Source: ANME-2 cluster archaeon (GTDB taxonomy: Archaea > Halobacteriota > Methanosarcinia > Methanosarcinales > Methanocomedenaceae). Taken from it: DNA of 29,064 bases. Where the stretch lies: NCBI GenBank assembly GCA_022353185.1, contig JAKRWB010000273.1, forward strand, positions 1 through 29,064, read 5' to 3'. This document shows, one piece after another, positions 6,194 to 14,482 of this stretch. The position numbers and the translations under genes were made by a program. A model generated the notes under the pieces. It was not told the DNA's origin. It saw nothing but the letters and a program-made list of their open reading frames with translations, and did no database searches. Each line of letters starts with the position of its first letter. Positions within the stretch are counted from its first letter, which is position 1.

Positions 6194-7579
6194 ATGAATA
6201 TCACAGACTTCACCATTCAAAATCCCTGGTGGAAGGGAAGAAGCCACATACAAGATGATAAGCACATCATAAATTATTCAGACAAAAAATACCAGTGGCA
6301 TCCACCCGTATTGGATGAACTGGAACTCATATCTGGCAATATATTTTCCATAAGGGGCCCCCGCCAGGTGGGAAAGACCACACTGATAAAACTCATGGTA
6401 CGCTCACTTCTCGAGAAAAGCATACCTGAAAATGCCATATTCTATGCCTCATGTGACGCACTCATAGACCATATTGAGCTCCTGAAACTGGTACGTGCAT
6501 ATCTGGAAATAGCTGCATCAAGGAATCTGGACCGAACATTCATCTTTCTCGACGAGGTATCTGGTATAGAAAACTGGCAAAAGTCTGTAAAACTTCTGGT
6601 GGACTCGGGAGAACTTTCAGGCACATGCCTTGTCCTCACCGGCTCCCATACACTTGACATCAAGTACGGTTTTGAAAGGCTGCCCGGCAGGACAGGTAAA
6701 CGCGGTAGGGACTTTTTGCTCTTACCCCTCACCTTCAGTGAATTCGTATCTCTTGTCCGGCCTGACATCAAAACAGGTTTTGAATCCGCCCGTTCACTCT
6801 CCCTTCATGAAATAAACCATGCGGCAACCTTGGCACTCCCCTATGAAAATGACCTGAGGGTCCTGTTCGACCAATACCTGGAAGTTGGAGGTTTTCCCCT
6901 TGCCATAAATGAATTCTATGTAAACCATGGGATACCTGATTATATCTATGAGGTTTACACCCGTTGGGTGATAGGTGACATTGCAAAATGGGGCAAACAG
7001 GAGAAAATATTAAAGCAGATGTTGAGAACAGCGCTACTGAAAATGAGTACAGCAGTAAGCTGGGATTCCTTTGCAAAGGATGCAGAAATAAAAAGCCATA
7101 AGACAGTCAGTTCATATGCAGAAGACCTTGAGAACATGTTCGTCCTGTTCGTCTTATACCACATCGACCTCAATAAAAAAGCAGCCGACTATAAAAAGAA
7201 CAAGAAAATATATTTCTATGACCCCTTCATCCACCACATGTTCAACCGGATGCTTAATTTCAAGGAAACAGAAATAACTCCGGCACTCATAGAATCAGTG
7301 GCTGTGGTCCACTGTGCAAGAGCTGCAAAAAAAGCATTCCCGCAGGCTTCGGCCAATGATGTGGCGTTCTACTGGAAGAATAAACGCGAAACCGACATCG
7401 TGCTGATTACAAAGAACAACCTGTTGGGTGTGGAAGTGAAATACCAGGAAAGAATCTCAAAACAGGACTTCCAATCCCTGCATCATTTTAAGCAAGGTAT
7501 TGTTGCGTCAAAGACCATGTTCATGACAGGGGATGAATATTCGGTAATTCCTGTACATATCCTGCTTGCAGTTCTCTAA
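6194..7579 (+). CDS. Predicted AAA+ ATPase with DUF4143 / nuclease-like C-terminus
   Basis: This 461-residue protein belongs to the archaeal and bacterial AAA/DUF4143 group. Walker A is GPRQVGKTT (about residues 54-62) and Walker B is FIFLDEVSG (about 116-124). An arginine-rich sensor region follows (GFERLPGRTGKRGRDF). The C-terminal part carries a PD-(D/E)XK-like pattern, ETDIVLI and then GVEVKYQ (about 399-419), as in DUF4143 proteins. The biological role of this family is poorly known; its members are patchily distributed and often sit near defence or mobile genes, so a defence link is possible but unproven. The gene stands alone, with its own promoter and inverted-repeat operator. Its 3' end faces fae-hps across a hairpin repeat. 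Confidence 0.88.
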   Translation: MNITDFTIQNPWWKGRSHIQDDKHIINYSDKKYQWHPPVLDELELISGNIFSIRGPRQVGKTTLIKLMVRSLLEKSIPENAIFYASCDALIDHIELLKLVRAYLEIAASRNLDRTFIFLDEVSGIENWQKSVKLLVDSGELSGTCLVLTGSHTLDIKYGFERLPGRTGKRGRDFLLLPLTFSEFVSLVRPDIKTGFESARSLSLHEINHAATLALPYENDLRVLFDQYLEVGGFPLAINEFYVNHGIPDYIYEVYTRWVIGDIAKWGKQEKILKQMLRTALLKMSTAVSWDSFAKDAEIKSHKTVSSYAEDLENMFVLFVLYHIDLNKKAADYKKNKKIYFYDPFIHHMFNRMLNFKETEITPALIESVAVVHCARAAKKAFPQASANDVAFYWKNKRETDIVLITKNNLLGVEVKYQERISKQDFQSLHHFKQGIVASKTMFMTGDEYSVIPVHILLAVL

Positions 7580-7597
7580 AAAATATGACAAAATCAG

Positions 7598-7646
7598 ACA
7601 GGATAAACAGGATTGACAGGATCCGATCCAATCCTGTTTATCCTGT
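7598..7646. repeat. Perfect 18-bp hairpin of the AGGATTxACAGGAT repeat family
   Basis: ACAGGATAAACAGGATTG (7598-7615) is exactly complementary to 7629-7646, with a 13-nt loop. Two further ACAGGAT-type units flank it. A related hairpin lies at 27830-27891. It sits between two convergent genes, where it may end transcription in both directions. Similar ACAGGATTAACAGGAT sequences are common dispersed repeats in bacteria and archaea. Confidence 0.8.
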
Positions 7647-7669
7647 AAATCCTGTCAAAAGATTTGATT

Positions 7670-8863
7670 TTAGAAATCAGTCATGACCCTGTACTGGTCA
7701 ACCTCAGCCTTTTGCATGTCTTCCAGGAACATCTCAGCAGCCTGGCGCACGTCCTTGGCCTTGGTAATTGCCCTGCCGACCACAATAATATCGGCTCCGG
7801 CACCACAGGCATCGCTTACTTTCGCCGAGCCTTCCTCCAGCTTGCCTATGCCGCCTGCAACAGCAACCAGCAACTTTGGATGGATCTTCTTCATATCAGG
7901 GATACTGCCCCATGCGTATGCGCTGTCCTCAGCATCAATGGCCCTGTGCAGTTCAATGATATCCGGCTTCACGCTCAGGTCCTTCAACACCTTGACCGGG
8001 TCAGCCACGTTGAGCATATCAATACAAGCATAGATGCCGGTCTTCTTGGCTTCCTTGATGGCCTTCTCAATAGTAGAGAGCGGCGCCAGTCCTGATATTA
8101 CAATAGCATCAGCAGTAGCATCAGCCACCATCCTGGCCTCCAGATTGCCGGTATCCAGGGTCTTCAGGTCAGCCACAATGAACGCATTGGGCCGCGCTGC
8201 GCGTATCTTTGACACCACATCAAGGCCGTAGCGTTTGATGAGAGGAGTACCAGCCTCTATGATCAGGTGGTCGCTCTGTGGCAACTGTTTCAAGACCTTA
8301 TTAACGAAATCCATATCCGGGATATCGATGGCCACTTGTAGATATGGTGGGTCAAACAACCTGGTCACATTGAATCCCATTATAGGATGCATGGTCCTAT
8401 CCTTCTCCTTTAACACGGTATCAACATCTGGGAAGCCTTCCATGGCCCTTTGCACTGCCAGTTTAGTGGCTCCATAGTTGTACCTGTATATCTTACTATA
8501 ATCCTCAGCCTGCGGGTGGATGAACACGCTGGCAATAACAACCAAATCCTCAGCCTGTTCTTTTGGTATGATACCTTCATCCAGGGCATCAGCCACTGCC
8601 CGTGCAACAGCACTCTGGGCCGGCCCGAATATCTTGGCTGCACCCTCCATATTTTGTACCGTCACCTTTGGTACGATGAGCGTTGCAGGTTTGGTAAGCA
8701 GGTTTGGCCGTATCACAGAAAGCAAGGGTGTGTGCCCTGCAGATAACTGTGTGAACCCGGCAGCAAAAGCCTGCCCTACAGGCCCGTTCTTGTCTCCAAT
8801 AATAATATCAACATGCGCGAGTTCTGGTGCCTCGCCAATGAGTGCTTCTCCGATCAAAAACAA
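7670..8863 (-). CDS. fae-hps: Bifunctional formaldehyde-activating enzyme / 3-hexulose-6-phosphate synthase
   Basis: The N-terminal Fae domain (about 1-160; GEALIGEAPELAHVDIIIGD, with His17 in the place of the catalytic His) condenses formaldehyde with tetrahydromethanopterin. The C-terminal Hps domain (about 170-397) interconverts formaldehyde plus ribulose 5-phosphate with hexulose 6-phosphate. It has the DxKxxD motif as ADLKTLDTGN and the phosphate-binding VVGRAIT near the end. In archaea without the oxidative pentose pathway this fusion supplies ribulose 5-phosphate and traps the released formaldehyde. Start TTG 8863 is chosen because GAGGTG (8872-8877) lies 8 nt upstream and the product begins MFLIGEAL as in homologues; a longer frame to 8944 has no family support. 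Length 397 is usual. Confidence 0.95.
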   Translation of the reverse strand: MFLIGEALIGEAPELAHVDIIIGDKNGPVGQAFAAGFTQLSAGHTPLLSVIRPNLLTKPATLIVPKVTVQNMEGAAKIFGPAQSAVARAVADALDEGIIPKEQAEDLVVIASVFIHPQAEDYSKIYRYNYGATKLAVQRAMEGFPDVDTVLKEKDRTMHPIMGFNVTRLFDPPYLQVAIDIPDMDFVNKVLKQLPQSDHLIIEAGTPLIKRYGLDVVSKIRAARPNAFIVADLKTLDTGNLEARMVADATADAIVISGLAPLSTIEKAIKEAKKTGIYACIDMLNVADPVKVLKDLSVKPDIIELHRAIDAEDSAYAWGSIPDMKKIHPKLLVAVAGGIGKLEEGSAKVSDACGAGADIIVVGRAITKAKDVRQAAEMFLEDMQKAEVDQYRVMTDF

Positions 8864-8953
8864 TATTTTTACACCTCGAATTGGTAGTAACGATAAAAAA
8901 GTACTTAAGGATACCGTGAAACCTGCCCGGTATTTCAATTTCAACCCGGGAAA

Positions 8954-8964
8954 ACTTAATAATC
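8954..8964 (+). promoter_or_regulatory. TATA-like element of the MFS gene
   Basis: ACTTAATAATCC ends about 22 nt before ATG 8986 and there is no Shine-Dalgarno, consistent with a leaderless start. It lies in the 122-nt divergent region shared with fae-hps. Confidence 0.45.
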
Positions 8965-8985
8965 CACATCAACTCTCTATCCCCT

Positions 8986-10188
8986 ATGCCCGATATCGCA
9001 ACGGACTGTGCCGGAATCAATCGCACCAGTATTATGTCCATCCTGACCTTTGGGCTTTTTATAGTTTTTATGGCCGTACTGTCCCTTATCCCCATGCTGC
9101 CCGAAGTTTCCGGCGAACTGGGCGTGAGTAAACCCCTGATGGGGATAATAATGGGCTCTTTCATGGTTTTCATGGCAATACCCCAGGTCCCGATCGGCGT
9201 ACTCTCAGACAGGTACGGTCGCCGCCCGTTTGTCACGGCAGGCATTTTGGTATTCAGCTTTGGATTGCTCATCTTCGGCACTGCCGAATCAGGAATGCAA
9301 TTACTGGTAGCCCGTTCCATATCGGGCCTGGGCGTGGCCATGTTCTTGCCTACCGCCTATACCATTGTGAACGACATCTATCCCATCAGGGAAAGAGGAA
9401 AAGGATTTGGCATCATCAGCATGGCAGTGGGCCTGGGCACTGTTGGCGGCTACATATTAGGCGGTGTGGTGGGCGGGCTGTTCGGATGGAGAATCGTATT
9501 TTTGTCCATGGCAGGAGTATCATTACTGCTGGCAGTGACCACATTTCTTTGGTTGACCGAGACCAGTTCCCGCACAAAGCATAGCGATTTCGGGGTCAGG
9601 AAAATACTGGTGGCCACATTGTTGATGTTCAGAGACAGAACCCTGTTGATGGCAGGTTTGGTAAGTATGCTATGCGGAATTTCAGTCATCGGAGCATCCT
9701 ATGTGCTTCCCTTCTTTGCCACTGGTACTGTTACTCCCGTCCAGATGGGATTCATATTCATTCCTTACGCCATAACCAGTAGTTTTGGCGCATATCTGAC
9801 TGGTTTTCTGAGTGACAGGGTAGGGCGAAAGCTCCCCCTCGTCGCTATGGTATTACTTGGCGGGGGAGCACTGTTACTCCTGTCGCATGTAACCCTCACT
9901 CCACTGGCGATTGCCATAAATTTCGGATTTGTGGGACTGTGCCTTGGGCCTGTTGTCACCTTGTCCACTGCCATACTGGCAGACCATGTAATGAAAAATG
10001 ATGTACGCACCCTGGGTACTGCTATCGGCGCCTTTAATATGATCAGGTGGCTGGGGGCTGCAACCGGACCTTTGGTTGCCGGCCTCATCCTTGAACTCGC
10101 TGATGCCAGGACCTGTTTTTTCGTATTGGGCATACTTACACTATGTGCCACCATAATCTCGCTTTTCCTGAAAGAAACGCTGGAATAG
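8986..10188 (+). CDS. Major facilitator superfamily transporter (DHA-type)
   Basis: The 400-residue protein has twelve predicted membrane helices in two six-helix halves. MFS motif A appears in the first half as GVLSDRYGRRPF and again in the second as GFLSDRVGRKLPL. Motif-C-like glycine-rich helix five reads GLGTVGGYILGG. These match proton-coupled drug or metabolite exporters, but the substrate cannot be read from the sequence. ATG 8986 fits the upstream TATA box; ATG 9034 (MSILTFGLF) is an alternative just before the first helix. It is divergent from fae-hps and ends 150 nt before hsr1, from which it is separated by a dedicated promoter. Confidence 0.9.
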   Translation: MPDIATDCAGINRTSIMSILTFGLFIVFMAVLSLIPMLPEVSGELGVSKPLMGIIMGSFMVFMAIPQVPIGVLSDRYGRRPFVTAGILVFSFGLLIFGTAESGMQLLVARSISGLGVAMFLPTAYTIVNDIYPIRERGKGFGIISMAVGLGTVGGYILGGVVGGLFGWRIVFLSMAGVSLLLAVTTFLWLTETSSRTKHSDFGVRKILVATLLMFRDRTLLMAGLVSMLCGISVIGASYVLPFFATGTVTPVQMGFIFIPYAITSSFGAYLTGFLSDRVGRKLPLVAMVLLGGGALLLLSHVTLTPLAIAINFGFVGLCLGPVVTLSTAILADHVMKNDVRTLGTAIGAFNMIRWLGAATGPLVAGLILELADARTCFFVLGILTLCATIISLFLKETLE

Positions 10189-10233
10189 ACTGCTTTTCAA
10201 CCGTTGCATATTTGCCACAATGTGTACACAATA

Positions 10234-10244
10234 TTTATATATAA
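10234..10244 (+). promoter_or_regulatory. TATA box of the hsr1-cdc48-hsp20 operon
   Basis: TTTATATATAA is preceded directly by the perfect palindrome TGTGTACACA (10221-10230). The expected start of transcription is about 10262-10267, inside the operator array, leaving a leader of about 70 nt before ATG 10338. Confidence 0.7.
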
Positions 10245-10250
10245 TAAACC

Positions 10251-10307
10251 CTAACTACAGGTTAGTAACCCACTGTTACTAACGGCGTGTTACTAACATT
10301 GCGTAAA
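10251..10307 (+). promoter_or_regulatory. Tandem HSR1-type operator array (four 15-bp dyads, 14-bp period)
   Basis: The first unit, CTAACTACAGGTTAG (10251-10265), is exactly CTAAC-N5-GTTAG, the motif reported for the Archaeoglobus heat-shock regulator HSR1. It is followed without a gap by GTAAC-N5-GTTAC (10265-10279), CTAAC-N5-GTTAC (10279-10293) and a weaker CTAAC-N5-GTAAA (10293-10307). Neighbouring dyads share one base. The array covers the predicted transcription start, as expected for repression by blocking the polymerase. Confidence 0.8.
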
Positions 10308-10337
10308 CAATAAGTAAACATCAGGATTAACAGGTCT

Positions 10338-11009
10338 ATGGAATCGACTCAACTGCTTGACATACTGGGAAACGAGAACCGCAGGAAAATCCTCCAACTA
10401 CTTGCCTCCAGGCCCTGCTACGTCGGCGAGATAACCGAACGTATCGGGCTTGGAGCCAAAGCGGTTCTGGGACATCTGGATATGCTTGAGCAGAATGGCA
10501 TGATACGTGCAGACACTAACGAAAAGCGGCGGAAATATTACCAGATAACAGAAAATCTGAAACTGGAAGTGTTTCTGTCGCCCTACTCCTATACAGTAGA
10601 AACAAGTACGGTCCATCAGCATCCGTCAGGGGATGGAGTAGAGGAACCATTCCCTGCCCAGGCAGATGAACCAAAGGCCGTAGATGCCCTGAAAGAACTT
10701 AACCGCAAACTCTTTGAACTGGAATCGAGGCGGCGGGGGTTGGCAAACCAACAGCGAAATATCGAAGGCAAGATGACAGATGTCATGGCACAGTGCATCG
10801 ATTTGGTACATGAGGTAGCACTAGACCATCTGGAAGCTGACATATTGATGACAGTAATAAAGGAACCCCAGAACAGGCGTTCCCTTTCCATGAATATGGG
10901 ACTTCCTGAATACTTCATTGAAACGCAGATCCAGTCATTGATCGAGCGTGGTGTAATGAACGAACGGCAGATAAACAATAGACAATTGTTAACGCTGATA
11001 GATGGATGA
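10338..11009 (+). CDS. hsr1: Winged-helix heat-shock regulator, HSR1-like
   Basis: The 223-residue protein begins with an ArsR-type winged helix (residues 5-75: LGNENRRKILQLLASRP, EITERIGLGAKAVLGHLDML, KRRKYYQI). A Pro/Glu-rich linker and a long charged coiled coil (about 115-150) follow. A second helical region near the C-terminus (YFIETQIQSLIERGVMN) looks like another helix-turn-helix. In A. fulgidus the HSR1 gene leads an operon with hsp20 and cdc48 and binds CTAAC-N5-GTTAG in its own promoter. Here the same three functions are linked and the same motif lies upstream, so autoregulated heat-shock repression is a strong inference. The gene is followed by cdc48 after 88 nt. Confidence 0.88.
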   Translation: MESTQLLDILGNENRRKILQLLASRPCYVGEITERIGLGAKAVLGHLDMLEQNGMIRADTNEKRRKYYQITENLKLEVFLSPYSYTVETSTVHQHPSGDGVEEPFPAQADEPKAVDALKELNRKLFELESRRRGLANQQRNIEGKMTDVMAQCIDLVHEVALDHLEADILMTVIKEPQNRRSLSMNMGLPEYFIETQIQSLIERGVMNERQINNRQLLTLIDG

Positions 11010-11097
11010 ACAGAATGAATAATATAGATAAAAAGGATAATAGTTATATCACTATAAATTAAATTACAATTACAGAAAAACAAAGGAGAAATAAATA

Positions 11098-13353
11098 ATG
11101 GCCAAAGATTTAACACTCCGGGTCGCTGAATCCCATCACAGGGATGTAGGGCGTGATATCGCCCGTATCGAGCGTGAAAAGATGGAAGAGCTCGATCTGG
11201 TGAGTGGCGATTACATAGAGATCAGTGGCAAGGACACCACCTATGCTATTGTATGGCCTGCTTACCCCGAGGACAGGGGTAAGGAGGTGTTAAGGATTGA
11301 TGGCAATATCAGGAATAACGCCCGGGTGAGCCTGGATGATAAGGTAATGATCAAAAAGGCAGAGGCTAAGGAAGCAAAGAGGGTCACCCTTGCACCAACG
11401 CAGGCTGTCAGGATGGTGGGAGGAGCACAGTACATTCACAGGCTGCTGGAAGGCCGGCCTATCAAGAAAGGACAGCAGATAAGGATCGAGACGGTCAGCA
11501 ATCCATTGAACTTTGTTGTGGTGACCACACAGCCTACCGGTCCGGTGTTCGTGGGTAAGAGCACGACCATTCACCTTAAAGAAGAGGTTGTCAACCAGAG
11601 CGAACTTATCAGTGCACCACATACCACATATGAGGATATCGGGGGTTTGAGACGCGAAATAGAACTAGTCAGGGAGATGATAGAACTTCCGTTGCGCCAT
11701 CCGGAACTATTCCAGAAACTGGGAATTGAACCGCCAAAAGGCGTCCTGCTCCACGGGCCGCCAGGCACGGGTAAGACCCTGATAGCAAAGGCAGTAGCTA
11801 ACGAAACCGATGCTAATTTTGTGTCCATCAGCGGTCCCGAGATTGTATCCAAGTATTACGGCGAGAGTGAAAAGCATCTCAGGGACATCTTTGATGAGGC
11901 TGAAAAGAATTCTCCCACTATCATATTTATTGATGAAATTGATAGTATCGCTCCCAAGCGGGGCGAGGTTACCGGCGAAGTAGAACGCAGGGTGGTCGCC
12001 CAGCTGCTCAGTCTGATGGACGGGCTAAAGACCAGGGGCGAGGTCATTGTCATTGCTGCTACGAACAGGCCCAATTCCATTGATGAAGCACTACGCAGGG
12101 GCGGCAGGTTCGACCGTGAGATAGAGATAGGTATCCCGGATGTTAACGGCAGGCTGGAGATTCTCCAGGTGCACACACGTGGTATGCCGCTCACAACCGA
12201 ACTCAGGGGTGAAGGAAATGATAACGGCAAACTTAAGATGATAGCCGACCGCACACATGGGTTTGTCGGCGCTGACCTGTCCTCACTGTGCAAGGAAGCT
12301 GCCATGCACGCATTGCGTAAGTTCCTTCCAGAGATAAACCTTGATGAAGAAATACCTGATGAAGTGCTGGACAAACTGATAGTGACCACTGTTGATTTCG
12401 AGGATGCATTGAAGAACATTGAACCTTCGGCATTGAGGGAAGTGTTCTTTGAGGTACCCCAGGTGAAATGGGACGATATCGGCGGACAAGATGAAGTCAA
12501 GAAAGGATTGATCGAGGCAGTTGAATGGCCGTTGAAGTATCCGGAAGCCTTCGAAGCTATCAAGACCAAACCGCCAAAGGGTATTCTGCTCTTTGGTCCG
12601 CCCGGGACGGGTAAGACAATGCTGGCCAAGGCGGTGGCTAATGAGAGCGAGGCAAACTTCATCAGTATCAAGGGCCCTGAACTTCTGAGCAAGTATGTTG
12701 GCGAAAGCGAAAAGGCAGTGCGTGAAGTGTTCAGGAAAGCCAGACAAGCCAGTCCTACAATCATCTTCTTTGATGAATTGGACAGCATTGCCCCCACCCG
12801 ACATACCGGGAATGACAATCATGTAACTGAGCGAGTAATTAGCCAGATACTCACTGAGATGGACGGTATGGAAGAGCTAAAGGACGTGCTGGTGATTGCG
12901 GCGACAAATCGGCCTGATATGGTGGATGCTGCACTGCTGAGGCCCGGACGGCTGGATCGGTTGATATACATCATGCCACCAGATAACGAAGCAAGGAAAG
13001 CCATATTCCAGATACACATGAAGGATAAAACCGTTAAGGACGTTGACTTGAACGAACTGGCAAGAATGACTGATGGATACGTGGGTGCTGATATAGAAGC
13101 AATATGCCGTGAGGCATCCATCGTAGCACTACGTGGGATAATCAAACCGGGTTTAACAAGGGAAGAGGTAAAAGAACTTTCCAAATCCATAACTATTGAT
13201 ATGGGACATTTTGACCAGGCATTGGCCAGGGTTAAACCCACAACGTCAAGGAACAAACTTCAGGACTATTCGAAAGTAGCCCAGGAATTTGCCAGGTATT
13301 CCACTGTGGGTGCAAAGAGTGAAGATGAAGAGAAACTTGGAATATACGCATAA
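11098..13353 (+). CDS. cdc48: Cdc48/VAT-type AAA+ ATPase (unfoldase)
   Basis: This 751-residue protein has the three-part p97/VAT design. The N-terminal double-psi-barrel domain (about 1-185) is followed by D1, with Walker A GPPGTGKT at about 220-227 and Walker B IIFIDEID at about 275-282. D2 has GPPGTGKT at about 500-507 and IIFFDELD at about 555-562. Both rings keep asparagine sensor-1 (AATNRP) and arginine fingers (GGRFDRE, PGRLDRL). It unfolds proteins, probably for the 20S proteasome: the last residues GIYA fit the HbYX docking motif. A clear AAAGGAG (11082-11088) precedes ATG 11098. It is the middle gene of the heat-shock operon, though an extra TATA-like element near 11052 could allow separate expression. 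Confidence 0.97.
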   Translation: MAKDLTLRVAESHHRDVGRDIARIEREKMEELDLVSGDYIEISGKDTTYAIVWPAYPEDRGKEVLRIDGNIRNNARVSLDDKVMIKKAEAKEAKRVTLAPTQAVRMVGGAQYIHRLLEGRPIKKGQQIRIETVSNPLNFVVVTTQPTGPVFVGKSTTIHLKEEVVNQSELISAPHTTYEDIGGLRREIELVREMIELPLRHPELFQKLGIEPPKGVLLHGPPGTGKTLIAKAVANETDANFVSISGPEIVSKYYGESEKHLRDIFDEAEKNSPTIIFIDEIDSIAPKRGEVTGEVERRVVAQLLSLMDGLKTRGEVIVIAATNRPNSIDEALRRGGRFDREIEIGIPDVNGRLEILQVHTRGMPLTTELRGEGNDNGKLKMIADRTHGFVGADLSSLCKEAAMHALRKFLPEINLDEEIPDEVLDKLIVTTVDFEDALKNIEPSALREVFFEVPQVKWDDIGGQDEVKKGLIEAVEWPLKYPEAFEAIKTKPPKGILLFGPPGTGKTMLAKAVANESEANFISIKGPELLSKYVGESEKAVREVFRKARQASPTIIFFDELDSIAPTRHTGNDNHVTERVISQILTEMDGMEELKDVLVIAATNRPDMVDAALLRPGRLDRLIYIMPPDNEARKAIFQIHMKDKTVKDVDLNELARMTDGYVGADIEAICREASIVALRGIIKPGLTREEVKELSKSITIDMGHFDQALARVKPTTSRNKLQDYSKVAQEFARYSTVGAKSEDEEKLGIYA

Positions 13354-13385
13354 GAGTGCAGATAAAATTAATGAGGTGAATAAGA

Positions 13386-13922
13386 ATGAGGGACAGACGA
13401 AGAAGGGACATGTTTGAAGACATATTTGAAGAAATGTTTGAAGACATGAACGAGATGCTTGGAAACGTGTTGAATTCCAGGTTGGAAGCGGGTGAAAGTG
13501 CAAACGGTGAACCCATGGTGTGGGGTTTTTCCATGACCCAGAGAGGTGACGGGCCCCCTGAGATAAGGGAGTTCGGGAACGTGGATCTGCGACCTGCATT
13601 CGGATTGCCAGATGAGATGGAAGCCCACCTCCAGCAAATTGAGGTTGGCATGAGGAAGCCCCTTATCGATATCATGGAGGCTGAGGACTCGCTTCATGTG
13701 GTGGTTGAGATGCCGGGTGTTTCCAAGAAGGATATTACTCTTGATTCCAACGGGACTACGCTGGATATCAAGGCACTTACCGAGGACAGGAAGTATTCCG
13801 AGCATGTGGAACTGCCTGCCAAGGTGCTGCCGGATTCGGCAGAAGCCACTTATAAGAATGGTGTGCTGGAAGTGATTTTCCAGTACGATAAGTCTGATAA
13901 GCGCTCTATTAAGTTAAGGTAA
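13386..13922 (+). CDS. hsp20: Small heat-shock protein, Hsp20/alpha-crystallin family
   Basis: The 178-residue protein has an acidic, Met/Phe-rich N-terminal arm (FEDIFEEMFEDMNEML). The alpha-crystallin domain follows (about 95-170), with VVEMPGVSKKDI and the family hallmark YKNGVLEVIF. The tail contains SIKLR, an I-x-L form of the IXI motif used for oligomer assembly. It is an ATP-independent holdase that keeps unfolding proteins soluble, which complements the Cdc48 unfoldase encoded 32 nt upstream. GAGGTG at 13373-13378 is a good ribosome site for ATG 13386. It is the last gene of the hsr1 operon and is followed by a strong hairpin. Confidence 0.95.
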   Translation: MRDRRRRDMFEDIFEEMFEDMNEMLGNVLNSRLEAGESANGEPMVWGFSMTQRGDGPPEIREFGNVDLRPAFGLPDEMEAHLQQIEVGMRKPLIDIMEAEDSLHVVVEMPGVSKKDITLDSNGTTLDIKALTEDRKYSEHVELPAKVLPDSAEATYKNGVLEVIFQYDKSDKRSIKLR

Positions 13923-13942
13923 ATTAGGCCTTGATACATTTT

Positions 13943-13973
13943 TGCGCCGGTGATGTGTGGTTTTACCGGCGCA
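13943..13973 (+). terminator. Hairpin terminator of the heat-shock operon
   Basis: TGCGCCGGT (13943-13951) pairs perfectly with ACCGGCGCA (13965-13973) and is followed by the T-rich TCTTTTATTATATTTTA. It lies 20 nt after the hsp20 stop. The rest of the gap to 14108 holds poly-T/poly-A tracts and no gene. Confidence 0.7.
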
Positions 13974-14107
13974 TATCATCTTTTATTATATTTTACGTAT
14001 TGTGTCAACAAGACTATCAATGTTTTTTTTGCCAAAGGTATCACCTTTTGTTTTTTTGTTTATCCAAACGCTAATATATTAAAAAAAAATTCAAGATGCA
14101 AGATGAG

Positions 14108-14482
14108 CTATCTTTGTTCATTTATAGGTAGTAGTCTAATGCGAATTCCAAAATCTTCAATAATAACAATGGCCCCTTTTTCTAAATCATCTTTAATACT
14201 CGAAATATTTGATGATAAAAGTGAGTTTACATGCTCGGGAGATTGATCTTGCAGTCGAAAAATTATTACCGAAGGTTTATTTGAATGGGTATATGCCAAT
14301 ATATTTCCGAAATCTAAATCCGCACTTAATATAACCATATCTTGTTCGGTTGCATAATCAAAGATTTCTTTATCTTTTGATTTTCCCATGCCGAGTTCAT
14401 TGACCCTGACAGCTTTATATCCAATACCCATTAAGTGAGAGACTGTTTTAGGAGATAGTGGCATATCTACCAGAAATTTCAT
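14108..14482 (-). CDS. DUF5615 PIN-like toxin
   Basis: The 124-residue protein starts MKFLVDMPLSPKTVSHLMGIG. It has the acidic PIN-type residues in FLVDMPL, then ELGMGKSKDKEIFDYATEQD and ILSADLDFGN, the DUF5615 signature (xLxxDxDFxx). PIN-fold proteins of this type are thought to be ribonuclease toxins paired with DUF433 antitoxins; activity here is inferred. Its ATG overlaps the stop of the DUF433 gene by four bases (ATGA), so the pair is translationally coupled. The C-terminal extension (VIIEDFGIRIRLLPINEQR) is normal for the family. Confidence 0.88.
   Translation of the reverse strand: MKFLVDMPLSPKTVSHLMGIGYKAVRVNELGMGKSKDKEIFDYATEQDMVILSADLDFGNILAYTHSNKPSVIIFRLQDQSPEHVNSLLSSNISSIKDDLEKGAIVIIEDFGIRIRLLPINEQR

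Noticed and set aside
8520..9131. 203-codon plus-strand frame over the start of fae-hps and the MFS gene
   Set aside because: It overlaps two well-supported genes on opposite strands and has no recognisable domain.
10251..10307. Evenly spaced short repeats as a CRISPR array
   Set aside because: The units are 14-15 bp dyads without unique 30-40 nt spacers; they are operators.
11856..12818. 320-codon open frame on the minus strand inside cdc48
   Set aside because: It is antisense to a fully conserved AAA ATPase, has Ser/Leu-rich low-information composition and matches no family; it follows from the codon bias of cdc48.
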